Shown piece after piece: positions 30,966 to 42,185 of a DNA stretch of 64,000 nucleotides; the first letter of the stretch is position 1; each line of letters starts with the position of its first letter. This stretch comes from Cyprinus carpio. Its lineage: Eukaryota; Chordata; Actinopteri; Cypriniformes; Cyprinidae. A model generated the notes under the pieces. That model saw only the letters and a program-made list of their open reading frames with translations. It was not told the origin of the DNA and ran no database searches. The DNA is taken from assembly GCF_018340385.1 (NCBI RefSeq), contig NC_056586.1, positions 19,336,412 to 19,400,411 of the forward strand. Reading direction: 5' to 3'. The position numbers and the translations under genes are program-made.

Positions 30966-33900
30966 TCGGTGATTAAAAATCAAAATATTGACCTCTTTAA
31001 TATTTTCACCAAGGGTAAACATTTTTCTTAAGAGGGTGTGAATATACACAGATTGTGTTTTCAGAGGTAGTGCGTATCTGATCCAGGCTATTCATGGCGG
31101 GTTTGGCTGCAGGGGGTCATTAAGCTCATTGACACAATGTGAGAAAGATTGGACGAGAATATCACGCAAGGTGGCTTATGGCCACAAGTTTATATTTCAC
31201 GTATTAAGCAACATTAACTTAATATTGCATATGCTTAACATTGCATATTGCATTGTGAATACTTACCCCACATAGTGTGACAATATGACCTTTGAAACAC
31301 AAAACTAGGTCACTAGCTAAAATGTCCAAACTTTCCCTTTTAAGCTTGAGTCTGAACAAAAGCTCTAAACTAAAAGTAATTTTAACAGTCCAATTTTGTA
31401 TTGTATTTTATTTTTTACAGGATATGGCCCACATGTAGACTCCAGTGACAGACTCAGGCCTGGTCTTTTGAAATTTCTACTCAGCTTTAGAGTAAGCATG
31501 AGAATCTAGAGAGCATAAAGAGAGGGAGAGACAGCGAAACGCGGTCAAAGAAAGAGGGAAGGGCTGCTGTGATGTCAGCGTTGAGCTGCGGGTGGGAGAG
31601 CGAGGGGGGCTGCGCTGGTGTTTCTTGGTTACAGGGCTTGGCTAGAGCACGCAGGAAACCAAACAATGAGCTCTGCTTGAGAAAATCCACAACCCTGTCT
31701 TTTGTGTTTTTCACAACCATGGATAATCTTTCGAGTGTTTTGTGTGTGTATACATGGGAATTAACGCCCATGTGTAGTAACTAAACAGTGGGGCCAATTT
31801 ACTATATATATGTTTGCATGTTTCCCAACAGCTTATTTTGGTGTCAGCATCATCCAGAAAACAATGCTGGTTGATCAGCTAAAAATTAAGATGTTTGTTA
31901 TTTCAGTTTATCAATTCAACAACAGTTTTTTTTTCTTTGAAAACCTGCATATACGAAGAAGCATTTGGTGTAATTTTGTAATTTCGGTTTGGAAAATTCA
32001 TGTAAATTCAGTGTTTACCACATACTTACACTGTTTGTGTGGCGCCACTTCCCCTGGGGGTAATATGTATGTATGTATGTATGTATGCATATAATGTAAA
32101 TATAAAACAGCAGACGGGCTTATTGAAAGTGCAGATTCATTCTCTACCAGCAGGAGACACTTTAAGAGTGGCAGAAATAGCAGTTTCCCCGGTAATGGCT
32201 GTACTTTATCAGGCATTATAGGAGAGATTAAATGGAAATGACATCAAAACTTTTCTGAAGACAATCAGTTCTCTTCCAAAAAGATACATTTATATAAAAA
32301 TACCTGTGCTGCATTTGATTTTGTCAAGTCAAAACCTTTTGGAAAATAATTTTGTAGTGGTCAGTGTTGATATTGTGGCGGGCCGCTACAAATAAATCAA
32401 TGTATAGGAAACCCTGAAATTAATAAAATGCCAAGCTTTACAATATTTTATTGGGCAGAAATTGTGAGTAAAATATCTTTTAAAAATCCTTATACAGTAT
32501 ATCAACAACTTTAAAAGTAATTGGGCCTTTGAATATTTTTGTGGACATTTGATGGGCCTTGGAATCAAAAAGTTTGAGAACACTTTTGACCTATGCGCTC
32601 ACATCTAGCATTTTTTGGCATGTCTCATGCATGACATGGCTTCTAAAAATGTGGTGCTTAAAAGAAGTTCAGTTATTTTAAAAACACATCACAGCACATT
32701 TTACAAAGCAGAAATGTGTTCCATGTGAACGGCCCGTTTATTCACCTAATGATGTTCAAAGGATAGAGAAGAGCTAAATCTAGATGGGTTATGTTGTCAA
32801 ACGTATCATAATTATTTTTTTTAAGTGTTGTTGGTTCAGGTGTCTAGTGCAGTGATGCTGTACAGTCAAAACAAAGGATGCCAAATGCAAGAGGTCCGCT
32901 GCTCTTTTGGATGTCCGTTGCCTGATTTGCATAATTCCTTTAGTGAATTTGGTGCTAATTTAGTTTATTTTCACACATCTGCCGCTGTTTTGGTATCAGC
33001 AGGTAAAATTTATTGTTAGTAATATTTCCCTACCTCTGCTGTAATAATAAGGACAGTTGCCTTTTTGGACCGAGAGAGACAAATCTTTTCCTCTTTCTAT
33101 TCATCCCAGTGGACTAGTTAATCTCTCTCTCTCTATCTCTCTCCCTCTCTCTTTCTCTCTCACTGTAAACACATAGGAAGGAACTTAAAGGATTTTTAGG
33201 AAGTGCAATTTAAAAACTTCCTTATTGCCCTTCCTCTTGTGAAGAGACAGAAATGAAAGGTGCAGCACTCAGATAAATAATATTTCAAATGTGTTTTTTA
33301 TGAAAGTCTGAGTAAACAGCTTTAGGGAGCATAAAGAGAACAGAATATGAGAGAGTGAAGCGCCGCAGCTCTGCAATTAGCTGTTTTTCTACAAGCTGGA
33401 AATGAAAGATTACTCCAGAAGTACAGAACATCTGACGCTACAGGTTAGTCTTGAGGGAATTGGGAGGCTTCTAATCACAGTATGTGAGAGATGAGTTTGC
33501 AGTTTACCTGTCTTCGCGCAGCAGCTGTGTTCATTTTACAAAGATTATGTAATAATTATTAAAAACATTTAAATAAATGATGGTTAAATAAATACATTTG
33601 TTTCTGAATTGTCAGAGTACACATACAGTCTAAGCCTCATTGAAAATGTTACAAAATTAAATTTAATAAAAAAAAAAAAATCTGACCTCCATGCACCAGT
33701 TACAGTTACAGTGTTTCTCCAGCTGTTCATGCTTGCTGTCTAAGAGGAAGTTCCTGACATGTGGCTTGTGTTGCAACATGGAATATAAAAGTCATATTTT
33801 CAGTAGACAAAATCCTCACACAACAGGGAATCAGATGCGGGTCAGAGATGGAAAATCACGGCAGATGAGGAAGCACATGGACACTGAAACAGCAAACAAA

Positions 33901-34102
33901 ACCATGTGCTGACACAAACACATTCACACAGACAGACATATGACTCTCTCAATAACAGAGAGACTGCTATGTTTTGGGTATCATGGGATTTCACATCCCA
34001 TTTGTTTGTGGAAGATAAACTGATGTATGTGGATGTATCAGTCTGAGGCTGAGCAGACAGATGTTCACATGGATGTGTGTCATGGATATAGTTGCAGGCT
34101 AA

Positions 34103-34465
34103 AGCTGTTTTCTATTTTAATATATTATTAAAATGTAATTTATTCCTGTGATGCAAAGCTGAATTTATCAAATGATCCGTTCAGAAATCATTCTGATATG
34201 CTGATTTGATGCTCAAGAAACATTTCTTATTATTATCAATGTTGAAAACATTTGTGCAACTTAATATTTTTGTGGAAACAGTGATAATTATTTTCTTTGA
34301 TTAATAGAAAATTCTAAATAACATCATTCATTTGAAATAGAAATGTTTTGTAACATTATAAATGTCTTAACTGTCATTTTTGATCAATTTAATGCATTGT
34401 TGCTAAATAAAGATATTAAGTAAAAAAAAAATCTTACTGACCCCAAGATTTGGAATGGTGGTGTA
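34103..34465. mobile_element. MITE, single-armed copy, next to trim3 coding exon 1
   Basis: The body reads CCTGTGATGCAAAGCTGAAT, CTGATTTGATGCTCAAGAAAC, and ends ATCTTACTGACCCCAAGATT then TGGAATGGTGGTGTA, the typical family terminus. It lies 330 bp upstream of the first trim3 coding exon. Confidence 0.75.
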
Positions 34466-34838
34466 TAAAGAAATGGGTTGCAACTTTTTAAAGCTTGTTT
34501 TTTGTTTTACCCTTGTCCTCTACCAACAACAAGAAATAACATATAAAAAAAAATACGACATCAAAAAAAAACAAAAAAAATACTACAATAATATTTACTT
34601 ACCATCAATCACTACTAATCAGATTGTGTTATGTAATTGTGCAAAATGTGCAAAAAAATGCAATGAAACAATAAATTGTAACAACAAAAATTGTTTCTTT
34701 GTATTTAGTGGTCATATACACATACATGGGATTGTAAAGATGAAATAGACCTACAGCTGTACTCAAAGATTACCGTTCTTTCTGTCTCTCTCTTATAGTC
34801 TGAGAGGCCTCTGTCTCTTCATTTGAATGCCTCTCACG

Positions 34839-37800
34839 ATGGCTAAGCGGGAAAGCGGCAGCACCAGTCCGGTGGTGCGTCAAATAGACAAGCAGTTCCT
34901 GATGTGCAGCATCTGTCTGGAGCACTACCTCAATCCCAAAGTCCTGCCCTGCCTGCACACCTTCTGCGAAAGGTATCTCAATAGAAAGTCCCTTGTGCAT
35001 GAATGAACAAATTATTACAATCGCACAATCATAGCCTGAATGCTGCTTTCACAGTATGCTAAAGACTGTCTGTGTTCACTGGTGTGGAAGAAATCTGATA
35101 AATGCTGGCCAAAAAACTGCCGCTTTGGGGGTGGGTGTGTCTGTAAAATCACAGCAGTCTGGTTGTCTTGATGATGATCCTGTGTTGGGGATTAACTAAC
35201 TGGAACATAACACATCTGTACATCTTAATTTTTTTTGTACTATTATATTATAGCAGAGTGAACTAAGGTCAAGTCAAGTAACCTTTATTTGTATGGCGTT
35301 TTATACAATACTGATTGTGTCAGAGCAGCTTTACAGTGTCAAACAGGAAAATAGTTTGTCAATAATGCAAGAGACAATATCAAAGAGTCATTTTTCCATC
35401 TTAAATCAGTAATAATCCAACACGGTTGTCTGTCTACCAGCTTACATATGAAACATTTGGGAATTTTATAAATTTTAGTGAAACTGTCCAGTCCCCATCT
35501 AAATGCCATTTTAGGTATTTTTCTATACTTATATATAAAATAATATTTTGAATAATTTTAAATGTATAATAATAATAATTTTATATGTTAAAATTATAAA
35601 TGTTAAAATTTTAAAAATGAAATCATAATTATTATATTAAAATAAATTTAATTAAATTAGTGTTTTTAGTACTGCCACAGCCTAGCCATATTTAGAATAA
35701 TAAAAAAAATATATAATAATAATTAAATAAAAAATTATTCAATAATAATTCAATTATAAATTAAAAAAATCTTTTTTTGTTTAATGCTGCAACAGTTTAG
35801 CCACATTGAGATAATGTTTACATAATTATTATTTACAAAATAATATAATAATTATTAAATTTAAAATATATATTTTTTTATTAATTAAATAATAATAAAA
35901 TAAAGAAAACAAACTATAATTCTGAAATGTCAGAGTACACATTCAGTGTGAATTTAATACACTTCTATTTTCTTTTTTTTTTAATCCTGGCTGCCTCCCA
36001 TTATTTTTAGCCTCTCATTTCCATAAGTTCAACATTCAACATTCTCACCACTTGGTCTGCTTTGTGCAGGTCTGCTGCTCAGCTCCTATAGAGAATAAAT
36101 TGAGCCCCCTGAACTCCAACACAGTGAACATGTACTGTTTGACTTAAAGCTCTTCCAGGACTTCCAATATCATGGCAAAGCAATGACTCAGATGCTGGAT
36201 TTCAGTTTAGAATGGCTGTCATATGACATCATGTTTAGAAACTGCCCAGTAAGGCAAAAACAGAGATGACCACATTCCCTCTGCCGTCACTGGCCTGGAA
36301 TGTGAGCCTCAGTTTTTTTCCGCTTCTGTCAACAAATCATGTGTCCTCACATGACAGTTATTTGCTCTCATTTCTGTTACTTTCTATCATCCTGTCAAAA
36401 TATTTACCGCTAAAATTTAATGAGACTGAAAAATTAAACACAGACAGACCACTAGATGGATTGATCATTCATTTCAATAAACACGCCCCATTCATAAACA
36501 ATCCAACCTAAAAAAAAAGTAATTCACCACCACTTTTTAATAATTCCACTCACTTGTTTTTACACCCTTTCCATCACAGATGCCTCCAGAACTACATCCC
36601 CCCTCAGTCTTTGACCCTCTCCTGCCCAGTGTGCAGACAGACCTCCATCCTGCCTGAAAAGGGTGTTGCAGCACTGCAGAACAATTTCTTCATAACTAAT
36701 CTGATGGAGGTGTTGCAGAGGGAGCAGGACTGCCCCCGTCCCGAGGCCTCTAGTGGGCTGGAGTCGGCTAGTGCTGCTACATATGCCCCGCCCCTCTCCT
36801 GCCCCAACCACGAGGGCAAGGTGAGCTTGTACAGATGAGAATAGAGCAGTGGCCTCCTACTATGAACTACATGTACATCAAAGACATGTGGGGGATAGTT
36901 CACCCAAAAAAATGAAAATTCTGTCATTAATTACTCACCCTAATGTCGTTCCACACCTGTAAGATCTTCGTTCATCTTCGGAAAAGAAATATTTTTTGGA
37001 TGAAAGATATTTTGGATGAAATCCAAGAGCTTTCTGACCCTCCATAGACAGCAAGAAGAAATTGTTGAATAAAGTCATTATTTTTATTTTCTTTCTGCGC
37101 AAAAAGTTGTCGTAGCTTCATAAAATTACGGTTGAACCACTGATGTCACATGGATTATTTTAACAATGTTCTTACTACATTTCTGGGCCTTAAACGTGGT
37201 TGTTCCCTTGCTGTATATCCAATGGTCAAAAATCGTAAAACACTAGTAATTTACCAGTGGAAATATTTATTAATTTATACTGTTGTAATATTTTTTAATT
37301 ACCTAGGAAAAGTATACACTTTTGAAGTGGTATTTGCGAATTTCAAGTCGAGATATTATATATTTTGAAATAATGTAGTTATGTGCATATGAATAACTCG
37401 AGCAATTTCTTTATTGGCAGTGGTGTTTTAGTATTATTTATATACTATTATGGTTTTTATGAATATTTTGAAATAACATTCATTTTTATATTTTCAGTTT
37501 TCTTTTCATTTTGTTAAAATTTTTGGTTCAAGTTTATCTTAATTTTTATTTCAGTTGTAGTTTAGTAATTTTAGTTTTAATTGTATTAATTTCAGCTAGT
37601 TGTCAAGGCTTTTTAAGTTTAAGTTATTGATCTAATATACTGTAGTATTTATATTTTATTTTAATTTTACCTTTATTTACCTCCTATAAACAATTTTTCT
37701 AATATTTTAAGATAACAATAACAACACTAGTAATTTACCAGTGGAAATATTTATTAATTTATTGAAGTATATATATATATATATATATATATATACTGTT

Positions 37801-39439
37801 GTAATATTTTTAATTAGCTTTTATTTGTATGTTTTCATTTTTATTTTTAGCAATTAATAAGTAGATTTTTAATTTTAAGTTTTAGTAATTTTGTTGTGTA
37901 TTCTATTTGTTTAGTAAATTAGTTTTTGTTTTTAATGTATTTCTATTTAGGTTAAATTTATTTTTATTTCAGTTTTAGTAATTTTAGTTCTTAACATTAA
38001 ACATTTTAATTTTAATTTTTTTTTTCTCTAAGTTTACGTTTTACATCTAATAATTTATATTTTAATTTATTTCAGCTTTATTTTCAATAACAATACAATT
38101 TACAGTAGCAACACTACCAGTGAAAGTATTTATTAATATATTTTCAGCTATTTGCTGTTAGATTTGGAAGATTGATTATGAAATGACGGTCTGTGCAGCA
38201 TTTCAGTTTCTTTTTGGCGTCCTCTGCAGGTGATGGAGTTTTACTGCGAGTCTTGTGAAACGGCCATGTGTTTGGAATGCACAGAAGGAGAGCACAGAGA
38301 ACATGTGACCGTTCCACTGCGGGATGTTCTGGAGCAACACAAAGCTGCGCTGAAGAACCAGCTGGATGCTATTCGCAACAGGTTCATGCAGCCAAAAATA
38401 ATACTAAACTCACTGTTAATCTAAACCAGCATTTGCAGCTCATATTTAACCCATTCTTTATACTGTACTCTGAATCTTCTTGTTTTTTAGGTTTCAAACT
38501 AAGTTATTTTAAGTAAATAAATGAGAATACTACAAAAAAATTAAATACTACAATTTTGATTTCCTTTCTTTTTGAAGATTCTTTATGTAGTCACTGCTGT
38601 GTTTGCAAAGCTCAGCTGATTGAGTCCCATCATGACCTCCTTCAGGAAAGTTTGCCTGAACATTGTCCTCATTCTGCATCCACAGGCTTCCTCAGCTGAC
38701 TGCAGCTATAGAGCTGGTAAATGAGATCTCCAAGCAGCTAACAGACAGGAAGAATGAGGCAGTGACGGAGATCAGCAATACATTTGAGGAACTGGAGAAA
38801 GCACTGCATCAGCGCAAGACTGCCCTCATCACTGACCTGGAGAACATCTGCAGCACCAAGCAGAAGGTGAAAAGCTTACTCCTTAAAGGCATATAATCAC
38901 ATTTTGTTGCTTTGCAGTCTGAAATGAAAACGGACACAGTTTCTGTTTTATCCAGCTGTATTTACTCAGTGCAGCTTATAACATCCAAGTGAAAGCTATA
39001 ACACCAATATCTCAGGAAACATAAAATAATAAAAAAAAAATAGAATTTATGTGTTAAAATAATAATTTATTATTGACGAATTGTTTATTATTTAAATATT
39101 ATTTTAAAAATGTAATAATAAATTGACCACATCTGATATCTAAAATTATATATTTCTGCAATAAATTAAAATGAATTTTCATTTTATTTTATTTTTATTT
39201 GATTATTTTATGTTACATGTTACATGTTATATGTTACAATTATATTACATCAAGCAAATTTATTGTGTTTATTAATATTTTGAAGTAGCTTTTATTTTTA
39301 CATTTTCAATTTAGTAATTTTGTTGCATGTTCATATATATATATATACTATAGATATATATATAGATATATATATATATAATTATTTATTTATTTTATTT
39401 ATTTATTATTTATTTATTCAACATTTCTTTATACATGAA

Positions 39440-39497
<58 letters not shown>

Positions 39498-40557
39498 GCT
39501 CAGGTATTTAAAAATACAATATTTTATTTTTATTTTATTGAACAAACATCTACTGTAATTATGATCAACTGCTTATGTTGTTGCAGGTGCTGCAGACACA
39601 ACTCAATGCACTACTACAAGGGAAGGAAAACATCCAGAGCAATTGTAGCTTCACAGAGCAGGCGCTGAACCACGGCAGCCCCACTGAGGTGCTCCTGGTG
39701 CAGAAGCAGATGGGAGAGAGGATGGGTGCTCTGGCCCGCCACGCCTTCCCTGAGCAGCCCCATGAGAACAGCCACCTGGACTGTCAGGTGGAGACAGAGG
39801 GGCTGCGCCGCTCCATCCAGAACCTGGGAGTCCTGCTCACCACCAGCACCGTGGGCCACACCAGCGTGGCTACTGGAGAGGGTCTCAGACATGCTGTTGT
39901 CGGGCAGAATACCACTGTTACAGTGACCACTAAGGTTAGTGATGATGTCACTCTTGGGATTAAGTTCAGTTTGAAAACATACTGTCCATTTCAGAACTGT
40001 TGAAACTAAGCGGTTTTGCTGCTGTGTCCGCTATAAGTTGCATTGAACAAGATGTTTATACAGTTAATTGTAGTCCTAATTAGAGATGCACTAATAAAAA
40101 AATTCTGGCTGATACCTGTAAGTAAATAATCAATAATAGATGAATAATTATTTTAATAAATTCAGACAATAACTGATAAAACTATTTTATAACATTCAAA
40201 TATTTTTCAATAAATAAAAATGAAAGTAAAAATGTATAAATATATATTTAATAATATAATAAATCTATTACTTATGTTCATAGATTTAATTTTAATCGTT
40301 GTGTATTTTTTATTAAAATTATTTGTTATTTGAATATTATTTAAAACATCTAAACATTGTTTATGAAAATGAATTACACAGATGTGTAATTAAAAAAGTA
40401 TTAACGCTATAATAAACAAATTTGTTTCATTAATTTAATTTATATTACTTTCATATGTTAATTAAAATGTTTCTATTTATTTATTTATTATTTATATTTA
40501 TTATAACTTATAATAAATTTTTATAATCTCTCTCTCTATATATATATACTGTATGTA

Positions 40558-40624
<67 letters not shown>

Positions 40625-42133
40625 TTTAAATAATAAAATAAATGGTCTTCTTGTTTATTATTTATTATTTAATGTAATTATATATTTTTTTTTACTACTT
40701 ATTTATTTTAAATAATAAAATAAAACATATATACTAAAAATGTATAAAATGATGTTTAATTTACTTAAGAGATTAACAGTTTTATTGATTATATATAATT
40801 TATTTTTAAAAATCTAATATCTAATGTTGTAGGTTTCATCTAAAAAAAATCACCATTGTTCCCTTAAGCTAGATAAAACACATGTTGTTTTCAGACCTTG
40901 TAATAAATGCCGTAGGTTTATTAGGTTTGGAACTGAAGCATCTCACTGCCTCCTCTAGGACAAAGACGGTGAGCTAGTAAAGACAGGAAATGCTGCACTG
41001 AGGGCTCAGATCAGTGGTGCAGATGGAACTGTCACCGTAACGGACATAACAGACAACAAGAACGGCACTTATGAGATTGGCTACACTCTCCGCTCAGAGG
41101 GTGAGTTCTCCTTCTCCATCCTGCTCTACGGGCAGCCTGTAAGGGGCAGCCCCTTCCGCCTGCGGGCTGTCAAACCCTGCGACGCCCCGCAGTCACCCGA
41201 TGATGTGAAGAGACGTGTGAAGTCACCCGGAGGAGGTGGAGGGGGTGGAGGACATGTGCGCCAGAAGGCGGTGCGCAGACCCTCAAGTATGTACAGTACA
41301 ACGAAGAAGAAGGAGAATCCCATAGAGGATGAACTCATCTACAGAGTGGGTGAGTGAAGATTACATTTTCAGCTACATTTCAGATTGTCTTAAATATATT
41401 TTAAAAGTACGTTTTGTGATATATTTGATGGTTTAAATTAAATTGATTTTATAACATGATAAATATATTTCCTTAATTGGCAAGATTTACAACATATATT
41501 TAGCTTACAGTATATTTGAATTATATTTTGGTCAGAAAAACGTATATTTTTACCATATGCGATTCCAGGCTATGGAAAAGTCATGGAAACTTCAATGTCA
41601 CTGGAATTATTCATTTAATAATGCAATAAAGTTGAGCTATAAAGATAAAAAGGTCATGTCTGCATTCTGCTTTATTGTTGTCCTGCATCATAATGTGTCA
41701 GCTGACGTCTTATTTGATGTGACAGGGACAAGGGGTCGCGAGCGGGGGGAGTTCTCCAACCTGCAGGGCATCTCTACCACCAGCAACGGGCGAATCGTGG
41801 TCGCTGACAGCAACAACCAGTGCATACAAGTAATACTAAGTATCCTGACGGGCGACTTTTAACAAGTAAATGTGGAGCGCATGGCCAGAATCACTTATAT
41901 TTGCTGCATTCTGTGATCTTCTAGGTGTTCTCCAATGATGGTCAATTCAAACTGAAGTTTGGGGTCAGAGGTCGCTCCCCTGGTCAGCTCCAGCGTCCCA
42001 CGGGCATTGCAGTGGACATGAATGGTGACATCATTGTGGCCGACTACGACAACAAGTGGCTTAGCATCTTCTCTCCAGACGGCAAGTTTAAGGTAAGTTC
42101 CATCTCTTTTATGATAGTAAAAAAAAAAAAAAT

Positions 42134-42185
<52 letters not shown>

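Larger units (their letters stand above)
24399..34798. other. Probable trim3 first intron or intergenic region
   Basis: About 10.4 kb without a supportable coding exon on either strand. It contains microsatellites ((CA)n 25169-25186, (TG)n 26632-26652, (TA)n 26996-27029, (ATGT)n 32064-32088, CT-rich 33121-33162), several MITEs listed separately, and a few unique G+C-richer patches (28245-28345, 29665-29745, 31065-31145, 31540-31700) that look more constrained than their surroundings. Confidence 0.5.

Noticed and set aside
31487..31784. Overlapping 94- and 71-codon frames on opposite strands as a small gene
   Set aside because: Neither has homologous motifs or splice support; I kept the region only as a possible regulatory patch.
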